Assembly: GCA_947373245.1 (NCBI GenBank)
Contig: CANBWY010000004.1
Span: 1-57,159, forward strand
DNA: 57,159 bases
Origin: Comamonadaceae bacterium
Lineage (GTDB): Bacteria > Pseudomonadota > Gammaproteobacteria > Burkholderiales > Burkholderiaceae_C
Direction: 5' to 3'
Of this stretch, positions 38,059 to 47,283 are shown piece by piece. Under the pieces are notes generated by a model. It was not told the DNA's origin. It did no database searches and worked only from the letters and a program-made list of their open reading frames with translations. The translations under genes and the position numbers were made by a program. Position 1 is the first letter of the stretch. Every line of letters begins with the position of its first letter.

Positions 38059-39096
38059 GTGCAAGAACTCGGACGCCTCGAAGATTTACCGCAAGACTAC
38101 CGCGACGAACTGAAAGAACTCAACTTGGTGCCTCTGTGGCCCAGCCTGCGCGGCGTCTTACCGCCCAAGGTGCCCACGCGTCAAACCAAGGCCACACACT
38201 GGCCCTACAAAACCATCAAACCTCTCTTGCTCAAGGCGGGTGAGTTGACACCCATCGAAAAAGCCGAGCGCCGTGTGTTGGTGTTGGCCAACCCTGGCCA
38301 TGGCTTAGAAAAAATGCAAGCCAGTGCGGCCATGTATTTGGGCATGCAGCTGCTCATGCCCGGCGAGTGGGCACCCAGCCACCGCCACACCCCCAACGCC
38401 GTGCGCATGATTGTGGAAGGCGAAGGTGCTTACACCACGGTGGACGGTGAAAAGTGCCCCATGCACCGTGGCGATTTGATCCTCACGCCTACAGGCTTGT
38501 GGCACGAGCACGGCCACGATGGCAAAGACCCCGTCATTTGGTTGGATGTGTTGGACTTGCCTTTGGTCTATTACATGGAAGCCTCGTACCACATCAATGG
38601 CGAGCGCCAAACCGTGGTGTCTGGTCTAGGTGACAAACCATACGCCCGTGGCGGTGTGGTGCCCACGCAGGTGTTTGAGCGCAGCAAGAAGGCGTACCCC
38701 ATGCTGCGTTATGCGTGGACGGATGCCAAGGCTGCGCTGCTTGCCATGGCGTCTGACAACCCTGCGCTTGAGGCCGTGCAAATCACCTACGTCAACCCCG
38801 AGACAGGGGCGGATGCTGAAAACATCCTAGGCTTCTACGCGATGCTGCTGCGCCCCGGGCAAACCTTGCGCTTGCCTGCGCGTTCGCCCGCTCAGGTGTT
38901 CCACGTCATCGAAGGTACGGTTCACGCCCAGATCGTCGACAGCAGTTTCACGCTGGTCGAAGCAGACACCTGCTGCGCACCAGGCTATGAAGCGGTCACG
39001 CTCAAAAATTTGCAGGCTGACAAGCCATCCTTTGTTTTCATCGCCGACGAGTCTCCGTTGCACCGCAAATTGGGTGTGTACGAGAACCGCGGCTAA
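38059..39096 (+). CDS. Gentisate 1,2-dioxygenase
   Basis: 345 residues from GTG 38059, chosen since AAAGG lies eight bases before it and the protein then starts MQELGRLEDLPQ like family members. Bicupin: the iron site in the N-terminal cupin is His108, His110 (SHRHTPNAVRMIVEGEG) and a third His around 149-151 (LWHEHGH). The second cupin (VFHVIEGTVHAQI) appears structural. It opens gentisate to maleylpyruvate with O2 and Fe(II). Heads the operon that continues with fumarylpyruvate hydrolase and maleylpyruvate isomerase, which completes the pathway to fumarate and pyruvate. Confidence 0.95.
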   Translation: MQELGRLEDLPQDYRDELKELNLVPLWPSLRGVLPPKVPTRQTKATHWPYKTIKPLLLKAGELTPIEKAERRVLVLANPGHGLEKMQASAAMYLGMQLLMPGEWAPSHRHTPNAVRMIVEGEGAYTTVDGEKCPMHRGDLILTPTGLWHEHGHDGKDPVIWLDVLDLPLVYYMEASYHINGERQTVVSGLGDKPYARGGVVPTQVFERSKKAYPMLRYAWTDAKAALLAMASDNPALEAVQITYVNPETGADAENILGFYAMLLRPGQTLRLPARSPAQVFHVIEGTVHAQIVDSSFTLVEADTCCAPGYEAVTLKNLQADKPSFVFIADESPLHRKLGVYENRG

Positions 39097-39122
39097 CCCG
39101 CCACATTCACTTTTAAAACGCC

Positions 39123-39824
39123 ATGACTTCTTATCTTTTCACGCCACCTGCCGTTCAATCTTTGGCCATTCGTGGCAAGACAGAGCGCTTTCCCATCAAC
39201 CGTTTGTTCTTTGTGGGACGCAACTACCATGCGCACGCGGTTGAGATGGGCAAGCCGGTCGATAAAACGGTAGAGCGTCCGTTCTACTTCACCAAAGCAC
39301 CACAAACTTTGGTGGACAGTGGTAGCACCGTGGCTTATCCGCCCGAGACCAAGAACTACCACTTTGAAATGGAAATGGTGGTCGGCATCGGCAAAGCTGG
39401 TTTTCGTGTGAGCCAAGAAAAAGCCCACGAAGTGATTTATGGCTATGCCGCAGGGTTGGACATGACGCGCCGCGATTTGCAATTGGTGGCGCGCGACAAG
39501 GGGCGTCCATGGGACTTGGGCAAAGACGTAGAACAGTCTTCGGTGTGTACCGAGATCGTGCCCATGGCAGGGCACATCATCGACCAAGGCGCAATTGCCT
39601 TGGAAGTCAACGGTGTGACCCAGCAGTCGTCCGATGTGAACAAGCTCATTTGGAATGTGCGTGAAATCATCGCTGACCTGTCCTTGTTCTATCACCTGCA
39701 ACCCGGCGATTTGATTTACACCGGCACACCCGAAGGTGTGAATGCGGTGGTGCCTGGCGACAGAATCACGGGCCGCGTGGCGGGCGTGGCTGAGGTTGCG
39801 CTAACGATTGGAGCCGCTGAGTGA
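39123..39824 (+). CDS. nagK: Fumarylpyruvate hydrolase
   Basis: 233 residues, short FAH form. Motifs: RLFFVGRNYHAHAVEMG, YHFEMEMVVGIGKAG with metal-binding Glu residues, GYAAGLDMTRRDLQ and LQPGDLIYTGTPEGVNAV. Between gentisate dioxygenase and a glutathione-dependent isomerase it should cut fumarylpyruvate to fumarate and pyruvate, the role of NagK in Ralstonia. Its stop overlaps the isomerase GTG by four bases. Closely patterned on the FAH protein at 19218-19913. Confidence 0.92.
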   Translation: MTSYLFTPPAVQSLAIRGKTERFPINRLFFVGRNYHAHAVEMGKPVDKTVERPFYFTKAPQTLVDSGSTVAYPPETKNYHFEMEMVVGIGKAGFRVSQEKAHEVIYGYAAGLDMTRRDLQLVARDKGRPWDLGKDVEQSSVCTEIVPMAGHIIDQGAIALEVNGVTQQSSDVNKLIWNVREIIADLSLFYHLQPGDLIYTGTPEGVNAVVPGDRITGRVAGVAEVALTIGAAE

Positions 39825-40456
39825 AACTCTACAATTTTTTTCGCAGCGGCACCTCGCACCGTTTGCGGATTGCGTTGAACCTCAAAGGTTTAGCCGCTGA
39901 CTATGTGGCCGTGGACTTGCGCACCGAGCAGCATTTGAAAGCCGACTTCAAGGCCATCCACCCCCAAGGTTTTGTGCCTGCACTCGACACCGGGGAGCAG
40001 GTGCTGATTCAGTCACCCGCCATCATTGAATGGCTGGAAGAAAAATACCCCACGCCTGCGTTGTTGCCAGTCGACCCTGATGCGCGTGCCCATGTGCGCG
40101 CCTTGGCCGCCATTGTGGGTTGCGATGTGCACCCCATCAACAATCGCCGTATCTTGGAATATTTGCGCAAGCAATTGGGTGCGAATGAAGACGCCATCAA
40201 TGCTTGGTGCACCACTTGGATCACCGAGGGTTTCAATGCCTATGAAACCTTGTTGGCGGCGGACACAACGCGTGGCGACTTCAGCTTTGGCCACAGCCCC
40301 AGCATGGCCGATGTGTATTTGGTGCCGCAAATCGAAAGCGCGCGTCGCTTCAAAGTCGACCTGACGCAATGGCCATTGATTGCGGCGGTGGAAACCGCCT
40401 GCCTGCAACTGGAGGCGTTCAAAAAAGCCGCCCCCATGCAGCAGCCTGATGCTTAA
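39821..40456 (+). CDS. nagL: Maleylpyruvate isomerase, glutathione-dependent (zeta-class GST)
   Basis: 211 residues from GTG 39821 (GTGA overlap with the hydrolase). Zeta GST N-terminal domain: LYNFFRSGTSHRLRIALNLKG, with Ser/Arg in the glutathione activation loop, FKAIHPQGFVPAL with the cis-Pro, and QSPAIIEWLEEKYP that binds the glutathione gamma-Glu. Helical C-terminal domain follows (GHSPSMADVYLVPQ). It isomerises maleylpyruvate to fumarylpyruvate. Maleylacetoacetate isomerase is the sister activity, but the gentisate context decides for maleylpyruvate. Confidence 0.93.
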   Translation: MKLYNFFRSGTSHRLRIALNLKGLAADYVAVDLRTEQHLKADFKAIHPQGFVPALDTGEQVLIQSPAIIEWLEEKYPTPALLPVDPDARAHVRALAAIVGCDVHPINNRRILEYLRKQLGANEDAINAWCTTWITEGFNAYETLLAADTTRGDFSFGHSPSMADVYLVPQIESARRFKVDLTQWPLIAAVETACLQLEAFKKAAPMQQPDA

Positions 40457-40501
40457 TTTTGGCGAACGCCAGTCCTGACAAACCACAACGGAGACACCCC
40501 C

Positions 40502-41491
40502 ATGAACACCACTTTCACCCGCCGTGCCCTCTGCACCGCAGCCGTGCTGGCTGCGTTTGCCTTACCCGCCACGGCGCAACAAGCCAGCACATTCCCCAAC
40601 AAACCGGTGAACATCGTCACCGCGTTTGCCGCAGGCAGCGGCCCCGATGCCGTGTTGCGTCAAATCTCAGAGAAGCTGTCTAAGCTGTGGAACCAGCCCG
40701 TGACCATCACCAACAAGCCTGGCGGCGGTGGCTTCATCGCGATTGACGCCACACAACGCATGCCTGCCGATGGCTACACCTTGCTGCAACTCGACAGCGA
40801 ACACTTGGCCGCGTTGCCGCTGCTGTACAAGTCGAAAAACTTTGTCACCTTGAATGTGTTTGACCCTGTGGCCCCTTTGTTTCGCACGCCTTTCCTTGTG
40901 GCTGTGGCGACCGACTCTAAATGGCAAAACATGAAAGATTTGATTGCCGCCGCCAAGGCTGAACCCAACAAAGTGAGCTACGGCTCATGGGGCGTGGGCA
41001 GCCCTGGGCATTTGGGGGGTGAGCAGTTGGAGTTGTTGACAGGCGCAGAGATGACGCATGTGGCCTACCGCGAAGTGTCGCAACTCTTCACCTCCGTCGG
41101 GTCTGGTGATATTCAGTGGAGCATGGCCAGCATTCCTTCTAGCCAAGGCATTTTCAAAGCCGGCAAGATTCGTTACCTCGCGGTCGCCGCAGCCAAGCGT
41201 TTGCCACAAATGCCAGATGTGCCCACCGTGGCTGAATCGGGTGGACCTGCTGGCTTTGAAGTGAACTCGTTCGTTAGTTTGCTTGCGCCCAAAGGCATTG
41301 CCAACGATGTGAAGGCCAAAATCAACGCCGACGTTTTGAAAGTCTTGGCGGACCCAGAGGTCAAAGCGCGCTACAACACTTTCGCGTTTGAAACCATCAC
41401 TTGGTCGCCTGACGAGATTCGCAAGAACGCGGATGTCAAAAGCAAGATTTACGAACAGTTGGTCAAGCGCAAAAACATCAGCTTGGATTGA
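40502..41491 (+). CDS. Bug/TctC-type solute-binding protein of the gentisate operon
   Basis: 329 residues, GGAGA ribosome binding site. Signal peptide ends near PATAQQAS; mature start FPNKPVNIVTAFAAGSGPDA, then GGGFIAIDATQRMPADGYT and VSYGSWGVGSPGHLGG, the Bug ligand-binding landmarks. It probably binds gentisate, salicylate or another hydroxybenzoate in the periplasm, given its operon. Membrane subunits are not encoded here. The stop codon touches that of the convergent MarR gene (41491/41492). Confidence 0.9.
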   Translation: MNTTFTRRALCTAAVLAAFALPATAQQASTFPNKPVNIVTAFAAGSGPDAVLRQISEKLSKLWNQPVTITNKPGGGGFIAIDATQRMPADGYTLLQLDSEHLAALPLLYKSKNFVTLNVFDPVAPLFRTPFLVAVATDSKWQNMKDLIAAAKAEPNKVSYGSWGVGSPGHLGGEQLELLTGAEMTHVAYREVSQLFTSVGSGDIQWSMASIPSSQGIFKAGKIRYLAVAAAKRLPQMPDVPTVAESGGPAGFEVNSFVSLLAPKGIANDVKAKINADVLKVLADPEVKARYNTFAFETITWSPDEIRKNADVKSKIYEQLVKRKNISLD

Positions 41492-41932
41492 TCAAGCCGC
41501 ATTCCTGTAGATCTTCTGTAGCAAGCGCATGAGGGTTTTTTGCTCTGATGCGCTCAACGGGTAGGCAGCGCTTGCATCCGATTCGATGGCCGCAACTTCT
41601 GCTTTTTGCATGAGTTGTTGGCCTTTTTTTGTGAGTGTCAAACCCATGGACCGGCCATCGGTCGGGTGAGGGCTGCGGTCAATCAAGTCGCGCTTTTCAA
41701 ACGCTTTCAAGAACCCCACCATATTGGGCGGCAAGATGTTCAGTGTGTGGCACAACTGACGCGCGGTGATGCCGGGGTTGTGCCCAATCAAAGACAGCAC
41801 TGAAAAATCCACCGGTCGCAAATCAAATTCCACCATGCGCTCGATGAAGCGGCCGATGATGGTCAAGGTCGCGCGCCGGGTGTTGTAGCCCAGCAGGGTT
41901 TCGAGGTAGCGGGTGTCTATCGTGTCGGTCAT
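41492..41932 (-). CDS. MarR family regulator, last gene of the phenylpropanoid operon
   Basis: 146 residues. Winged helix: DLRPVDFSVLSLIGHNPGITARQL, recognition helix LPPNMVGFLKAFEKRDLI and wing DRSPHPTDGRSMGLTLT. Its ATG overlaps the acyl-CoA dehydrogenase stop (ATGA), so it is the end of the long leftward operon and probably its own regulator. MarR proteins of hydroxycinnamate pathways (CouR/FerR-like) respond to the aryl-CoA; that parallel is inference. The likely operator is the dyad at 51925-51955 at the other end of the operon. Confidence 0.87.
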   Translation of the reverse strand: MTDTIDTRYLETLLGYNTRRATLTIIGRFIERMVEFDLRPVDFSVLSLIGHNPGITARQLCHTLNILPPNMVGFLKAFEKRDLIDRSPHPTDGRSMGLTLTKKGQQLMQKAEVAAIESDASAAYPLSASEQKTLMRLLQKIYRNAA

Positions 41933-43641
41933 GTGGGCTTGATGTGTGCGCGAATCATGTTCAGGCGCATCTCAAACTCAGGCAGCACCCATGCACGCAG
42001 CGCTTGGGCAGGTGCCTGCCAACGGGCAAGGTCGGTGGGTGCCGCAGCATCGATGCGTGTCCAAGCCCAAGCCAGCAAGGCCAGCGTGGCCATGCGCAAA
42101 TAGTCGCCCGCAATCCAGCTCAGGGTCACGTTGCCATCGGCGCGTGTTTGCACCTGCAAGGCTTCTTGGGTGATGGCGCGCAGTTGTTCAAACATCTGCA
42201 GCACCTGCGCTTCGTGCGGGGCTTGTGCCTGCAAGGAGGTGGACAACTCGTCAAGCATGGCCTGCAAGGCTGCACCGCCGTCGGCCAACACTTTGCGCAT
42301 CAACAAATCAATGGCTTGAATTTCGTTGGTGCCTTCGTAAATCATGGCGATGCGGGCATCGCGCACGTTTTGTTCAATGCCCCATTCGCTCACATAGCCA
42401 TGGCCGCCAAACACTTGCAGACAATCGCTGGCCCCGTGAAAGCCTTGTTCAGTGCAAGCGGCTTTCAAGATGGGCGTGATCAACGCACACCAGCGCTGGG
42501 CGGATTCACGCTGTGAGGCCTGCGGGTGGTGCTTGGCCACATCCAAGGCCAAGCCTGTTTGATATGCCAGTACGCGTGAGCCATCGACCCACGCGCGTTG
42601 CGTATCCAAGATGCGCCGCATGGCGGGGTGTTCAATGATGAGATCGGTGGCATCGCCTTTGACACCCACGGGTTTGGGCGCGCGCATTTGACGGCGTTCG
42701 TGGGCATAGGCATCGGCCTTTTGCCATGCGGCATCGAGCAAGCCCACGCCTTGCAGGGCGACGTGCAAACGTGCCGCATTCATCATGACAAACATGGCGT
42801 TGAGGCCGCGGCCTACTTCTCCGATGAGCCACGCTTGGGCGTCGTCAAAGCGCATCACACAGGTGGGGCTGGCGTGGATGCCCATCTTCTCTTCGATGCG
42901 TTCGCAGTGCACCGCGCTGCGCGTGCCATCGGCATAGAACTTGGGGCACAAAAAGAGGGACAAACCTTTGGGGCCTGCGGGGGCATCCGGCAGACGTGCC
43001 AGCACCAAGTGCACGATGTTGTCGCTCAGGTCGTGTTCGCCGCCAGAAATGAAAATTTTGGTGCCGTTAATTCGGTAGCTGCCATCCGTTTGGGGGACAG
43101 CTTTGGTGCGGACCAAGCCGAGGTCACTGCCCGCATGGGGCTCGGTCAAACACATGGTGGCCAGCCATTCGCCTGTACCGACTTGGGTCAAGTACTGCGC
43201 CTTGAGCGCGTCGCTGGCGTGGTGCTTGATGCACTCGTACGCGCCGTGCAACAAGCCGGGCGCCATGGTCCAGCCTTGGTTGGCAGCAGACAGCCATTCA
43301 TACAAAACGCTTTCCAACACCGCTGGCAGCGCTTGGCCACCATCTTCGGTGGCGGTGGTGAGCGAAGCCCAACCCGATTGCCAAAATGACTGGTAGGCCT
43401 CTTTGAAACCCGGTGGCAAGGTGACCTGGCCTTGGTTGAATTGCGCGCCCACTTCATCGCCCACGCGGTTGAGCGGTGCAATCTGGTCGGCCACAAATTT
43501 GCCAGCTTCTTCGAGCACTTGGTTCATCAAGTCTGCATCGACTTCGGCGAAGGCGGGAAGCTCAGCAATGCGCTGCGGCGCATGCAAGACGTTTTCCAAG
43601 ATGAAGCGAACGTCGGCGAGGCGGGGTTGGTAGTGGTTCAT
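41929..43641 (-). CDS. Acyl-CoA dehydrogenase (long form), probable phenylpropionyl-CoA dehydrogenase
   Basis: 570 residues from ATG 43641; an in-frame start at 43680 would overlap livF and is less likely. Full acyl-CoA dehydrogenase architecture: helical N-terminal domain, beta domain with ATMCLTEPHAGSDLGLVRT (FAD contact) and INGTKIFISGGEHD, and the C-terminal helical domain with the catalytic Glu in MIYEGTNEIQ. An extra C-terminal domain (last ~130 residues) is the DmdC/FadE5-like extension. In an operon with an aryl-CoA ligase and hydratase, it may desaturate dihydro-cinnamoyl-CoA type substrates. Confidence 0.87.
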   Translation of the reverse strand: MNHYQPRLADVRFILENVLHAPQRIAELPAFAEVDADLMNQVLEEAGKFVADQIAPLNRVGDEVGAQFNQGQVTLPPGFKEAYQSFWQSGWASLTTATEDGGQALPAVLESVLYEWLSAANQGWTMAPGLLHGAYECIKHHASDALKAQYLTQVGTGEWLATMCLTEPHAGSDLGLVRTKAVPQTDGSYRINGTKIFISGGEHDLSDNIVHLVLARLPDAPAGPKGLSLFLCPKFYADGTRSAVHCERIEEKMGIHASPTCVMRFDDAQAWLIGEVGRGLNAMFVMMNAARLHVALQGVGLLDAAWQKADAYAHERRQMRAPKPVGVKGDATDLIIEHPAMRRILDTQRAWVDGSRVLAYQTGLALDVAKHHPQASQRESAQRWCALITPILKAACTEQGFHGASDCLQVFGGHGYVSEWGIEQNVRDARIAMIYEGTNEIQAIDLLMRKVLADGGAALQAMLDELSTSLQAQAPHEAQVLQMFEQLRAITQEALQVQTRADGNVTLSWIAGDYLRMATLALLAWAWTRIDAAAPTDLARWQAPAQALRAWVLPEFEMRLNMIRAHIKPT

Positions 43642-43657
43642 GGCAAGTTGTGATGTA

Positions 43658-44392
43658 TCAGGCAGATTTTTTGGCCGCACCCAAATAGGTGTCGATCACG
43701 CGGGCGTCTTGCGCCAAATCGCTGGCGCGGCCGTGCAGGCTGACTTCGCCCATCTCCAGCACATAGCCGTGGTCCGCCACGGCCAAAGCAGCGCGGGCGT
43801 TTTGTTCGACCAGCACAATCGTGACGCCGGTTTGACGCAGCGTTTCGATGATGCTGAAAATCTCTTTCACGATCAGCGGCGCGAGTCCCAAGCTGGGCTC
43901 GTCCAGCATTAGCACCTCGGGGCGTGACATCAGCGAGCGGCCCACCGCCAACATCTGACGCTCACCGCCAGACAAAGTGCCGGCCAATTGGGTGCGGCGT
44001 TCCCTCAGACGGGGAAACAAGTCGTACACATCGGCGATGCGGTTGCGCCATTGGCTGTTGCCCAAACGCATTTGCCGAAAACCACCGAGTTCCAAGTTGT
44101 CTTCCACCGTCATGGTGCCAAACAACTCACGTTTTTCAGGCACCAAGGCGATGCCCAAGAGCACGCGCTCTTCCAGCGTGAGCTCACTGATGTCTTCGCC
44201 GTTGTAGTACAGCGCGCCACGCGCGGGCAGCAAGCCCATCAAGCTGTTGAGCAAGGTAGATTTGCCAGCCCCGTTGGGGCCAATGACGGTGATGACTTGG
44301 CCTTTGTGCGCTTGCAAACTCAAGCCGTGCAGCACTTCGGCTTTGCCATAGCCAGCGCGCAGGTCGCGCACGTCGAGCAAGGGGTGTGTCAT
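43658..44392 (-). CDS. livF: Liv-type ABC transporter ATP-binding protein LivF
   Basis: 244 residues. ABC ATPase: Walker A IGPNGAGKST around residue 40, Q-loop, signature LSGGERQMLAVGRSL and Walker B VLMLDEPSLGLAP, plus the switch His region (ILVEQNARAAL has the family Gln-Asn form typical of LivF). Second ATPase of the uptake system, partner of the ATPase fused to LivM. It lies behind livK-livH-livMG and ahead of the acyl-CoA dehydrogenase in the same leftward operon, so the transported compound is probably the aromatic acid degraded by the operon. Confidence 0.93.
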   Translation of the reverse strand: MTHPLLDVRDLRAGYGKAEVLHGLSLQAHKGQVITVIGPNGAGKSTLLNSLMGLLPARGALYYNGEDISELTLEERVLLGIALVPEKRELFGTMTVEDNLELGGFRQMRLGNSQWRNRIADVYDLFPRLRERRTQLAGTLSGGERQMLAVGRSLMSRPEVLMLDEPSLGLAPLIVKEIFSIIETLRQTGVTIVLVEQNARAALAVADHGYVLEMGEVSLHGRASDLAQDARVIDTYLGAAKKSA

Positions 44393-44401
44393 AGCAGGCC
44401 T

Positions 44402-46165
44402 TTAATGTTCCGTGCCCAAATAGGCCGCACGCACGGCTGGGCTTTGTTGAATTTCCTCTGGCGTGCCTTGGGTCAGCAAGGTGCCAAACTCCATCACCAC
44501 CAAGTGGTCGCAAACTTTCATGACCAAGTCCATGTCGTGCTCGACCAACAAGATGCTCACGCCTTCGCCGCGCAGTTGGCGCAGCACATCGGCCAAGGCC
44601 AGTTTTTCTTTGTGGCGCAAGCCTGCGGCGGGTTCGTCGAGCAAGAGCAGGGCAGGGTCAGCACACAAGGCCCGCGCAATTTCCATCAGGCGTTGCTGCC
44701 CCATGGCCAAGTTGCCGGCCAATTCGTGCAGGGTGTGGCCGATGCCAATGCGCTCCAGTTGGTGTTGTGCCTCCTTGAACAAACGCCGCTCTTCAGCCAC
44801 GTTGGTGCGCAACATGCCCGACAGCACGCCGCGGTGACTGCGGCTGTAGGCGCCCATGGCCACGTTTTCCAAGACCGTCATGTCTGGAATCATCTTGACG
44901 TGTTGGAACGTGCGGGCCATGCCGCGTCGTGCGATGTCGCGTGAGGGCAAGCCGCTGATGGTTTCATCTTGGAACGTCACCGTGCCTGAGGTGAGTGGCA
45001 GCACGCCGGTGATGAGGTTGAAGGTGGTGGACTTGCCAGCCCCATTCGGACCGATCAAACCCACAATTTGTCCGGCTTTGATTTGGAAGCAGATGTCGTT
45101 CACCGCCACCAAACCACCAAATTGTTTGCGAATGTTTTGCACGTCCAGCACCACTTCGCCGGGGCATGGCTTGTTGCGTTCTTCGAGCGCCTCGGCATGG
45201 GTCCAGTCTTCGGTGCGATTGCGTCGTGGCAGGTGACGCGCCACCAGCGACCACAACCCGTCGGGCAGGTACTTGAGCACCAGCACCAAGGCAATGCCAA
45301 ACACGATCACTTCATAGCTGCCGCTGGTGCCAATCAGGCGTGGCAACAACACTTGCAGTTGGTCGTCCATCAGCTTGATCAGCCCTGCACCGACAATGGC
45401 GCCCCAGACATAACCGACACCACCGACCACGGCCATGAACAAGTACTCAATGCCCATCTTCAAACCAAAGGCCGAGGGGTTGACGGTGCGCTGAAAGTGC
45501 GCCATCAACCAACCCGCCACCGAGGCCAGCAAGGCGGCCAAGATGAACACGGTCACTTTGTAACGAAAGGTGTTGATGCCCATGGCTTCGGCCATCTGGG
45601 TGCCGTTTTTCAGGGAACGAATGGCACGACCGGCACGTGAGTCCAGCAAGTGGGTGAACCCCATGGCCGCAACCATCAGAATCAGCCAAGTCAGCACAAA
45701 AAAGGCACGGCCTTGGCCCAGATCAAAGTCACCTTCGGGGCCAGGGATGGACAAGCTTTTGAGACCTAACAAGCCGTCGTACTTGCCCAAGGCATCTAAG
45801 TTGCCCATGAGGTAGTAGAGCGCCAAGCCCCACGAAATGGTGGCCAGCGGCAAGTAGTGGCCCGACATGCGCAAGGTGATGAGACCTACCACCAAGGCGC
45901 TCACACCGGTGAGTGCCAGGCCGACAAACAAGGTCATCCAAGGCGACATGCCCAAGTTGAGGGTGAGCCAAGCCGTGGTGTAGGCACCCATGCCCACAAA
46001 GGCAGCTTGTCCAAACGAGGTCAAGCCAGACACACCGGTGAGCAAGACCAAACCTAAACAGGTCAAGGCATACAGGCCGATGTAGTTGAGTTGAAAAATC
46101 CAAAAGTCAGGCAAAGGGAGCCACGCGATCAGCGGCACCGCAGCAAACAGGGCAAGCCACTTCAT
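44402..46165 (-). CDS. Fused Liv-type permease and ATPase (LivM-LivG)
   Basis: 587 residues from ATG 46165, with GAGGA eight bases upstream; ATG 46180 would overlap livH. Residues 1 to ~320 are the LivM permease with about nine hydrophobic helices and the conserved segment SGHYLPLATISWGLALYY and GVGYVWGAIVGAG. A charged linker (RRNRTEDWTHAEALEER) leads to a complete LivG ATPase from about 340: Walker A GPNGAGKST near 375, MGQQRLMEIARAL signature, LLLLDEPAAGL and LVEHDMDLVM. This permease-ATPase fusion replaces two separate genes; no frameshift is needed. It imports a branched-chain or aromatic carboxylate-type ligand. Confidence 0.93.
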   Translation of the reverse strand: MKWLALFAAVPLIAWLPLPDFWIFQLNYIGLYALTCLGLVLLTGVSGLTSFGQAAFVGMGAYTTAWLTLNLGMSPWMTLFVGLALTGVSALVVGLITLRMSGHYLPLATISWGLALYYLMGNLDALGKYDGLLGLKSLSIPGPEGDFDLGQGRAFFVLTWLILMVAAMGFTHLLDSRAGRAIRSLKNGTQMAEAMGINTFRYKVTVFILAALLASVAGWLMAHFQRTVNPSAFGLKMGIEYLFMAVVGGVGYVWGAIVGAGLIKLMDDQLQVLLPRLIGTSGSYEVIVFGIALVLVLKYLPDGLWSLVARHLPRRNRTEDWTHAEALEERNKPCPGEVVLDVQNIRKQFGGLVAVNDICFQIKAGQIVGLIGPNGAGKSTTFNLITGVLPLTSGTVTFQDETISGLPSRDIARRGMARTFQHVKMIPDMTVLENVAMGAYSRSHRGVLSGMLRTNVAEERRLFKEAQHQLERIGIGHTLHELAGNLAMGQQRLMEIARALCADPALLLLDEPAAGLRHKEKLALADVLRQLRGEGVSILLVEHDMDLVMKVCDHLVVMEFGTLLTQGTPEEIQQSPAVRAAYLGTEH

Positions 46166-46166
46166 A

Positions 46167-47207
46167 TCAATGGTCCTCATCAGAATGACCGCTGTGCAGC
46201 GAACGCCACAACAGCACGGGAAGAATTAAGGTGAACACAATCACTTCTTTGAAAGCGCTGGCCCAAAACGAGCCAAACGACTCGACGACGCCAACGAACA
46301 AGGCCCCGAGCATGGCCCCGGGGTAGCTGGCCAAACCTGCCACCACCGCCGCCACAAACCCTTTGAGGCCAATTAAAAAACCAGAGTCGTAAAAAACGGT
46401 GGTGGAGGGGCCGATCAACAAGCCAGAAATGGCGCCAATCAGGGCTGCCATCATGAAGGTGAGTTGGCCGCTGGTGTGGGTGGAGATGCCCATCAAGCGA
46501 GCCCCTGTGCGGTTGACTGCGGTGGCACGTAAGGCCTTGCCAAACAACGTGCGTTCAAAGAACAACCAAAGCAAGACGATCAAGGCCAAGGCTGTGGCAA
46601 AAATGATGAGGGTTTGGCCGCTCAGGGTGATGGGGCCCATGGCGAGGGTGCTGCTCCAAAAACTCGGGTTGCGAAACCCTTCAGCGCCGAAAAACAGCAG
46701 ACCAAATCCGGTCATGGCAAAGTGCACCCCGACCGAGACGATCAACAACACCAAGGGGGTGGCGTCTTCCAGCGATTGGTAGGCCACTCGGTAAACCAAG
46801 GGGCCAAAGGCGGTGACGATGGCCACGCTCAACAAGGCTTGCACCAAGAGGGGCAACTGCAACGGCGCAGCCCAGAGCGTGAGGCCCGAAATGAGAACGG
46901 GCGCGATCAGTGTTTTGAAACCGGCCTTGAGGCCAGCAGCGATGTTTTTGTCGTGATGCCAACGGCTCACCAGTTCCATCACGGCGGCGACGCTCGCCAA
47001 AATCATGAGCAACCAAACGGTGCCGGGTACTTTGCCAGTTTGCAAAATAGCCAGCGTGAGTGCGCCATAGGCGACAAATTCGCCTTGTGGAATAAAGATC
47101 ACGCGGGTGACGGTGAACACCAAGACCGTGGCCAGTCCCAACAGGCCGTAGACCGCGCCGTTGGTGATGCCATCGAGCATCAAAATGCTGGCAATTGAAA
47201 AGTCCAT
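46167..47207 (-). CDS. livH: Liv-type ABC transporter permease LivH
   Basis: 346 residues from ATG 47207 (MDFSIASILMLDG...); longer in-frame starts run through a terminator-like hairpin. Permease with about eight to nine membrane helices and the LivH landmarks GAVYGLLGLATVLVFTVT, FIPQGEFVAYGAL and GLKGFVAAVVAGLASYPGAMLG (EAA-like loop). It has an insertion relative to the ~290-residue E. coli LivH, mainly extra hydrophobic helices in residues 60-130. Partner of the fused LivMG. Confidence 0.92.
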   Translation of the reverse strand: MDFSIASILMLDGITNGAVYGLLGLATVLVFTVTRVIFIPQGEFVAYGALTLAILQTGKVPGTVWLLMILASVAAVMELVSRWHHDKNIAAGLKAGFKTLIAPVLISGLTLWAAPLQLPLLVQALLSVAIVTAFGPLVYRVAYQSLEDATPLVLLIVSVGVHFAMTGFGLLFFGAEGFRNPSFWSSTLAMGPITLSGQTLIIFATALALIVLLWLFFERTLFGKALRATAVNRTGARLMGISTHTSGQLTFMMAALIGAISGLLIGPSTTVFYDSGFLIGLKGFVAAVVAGLASYPGAMLGALFVGVVESFGSFWASAFKEVIVFTLILPVLLWRSLHSGHSDEDH

Positions 47208-47233
47208 GTGGATGGCCTCAAACAGAAAAAACC

Positions 47234-47270
47234 AAAAAATGGCGCGGTGGGCTGCATCAGCACACCGCGC
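47234..47270 (-). terminator. Intercistronic hairpin with T run between livK and livH
   Basis: Reading leftward, stem of 8 bp (47263-47270 with 47242-47249, core GCGCGGTG), a single mismatch, 4 more bp (CAGC/GCTG) and a three-base loop, then a run of six T (47239-47234). It resembles an intrinsic terminator placed inside the operon, immediately behind the binding-protein gene. This would let livK be made in excess of the membrane subunits. Confidence 0.65.
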
Positions 47271-47283
47271 ACACAAAACGTCG

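Noticed and set aside
43988-44944. 318-codon plus-strand frame opposite livF and livMG
   Set aside because: Antisense to two well-supported ATPases, Gln/His-rich product without homology that I can see.
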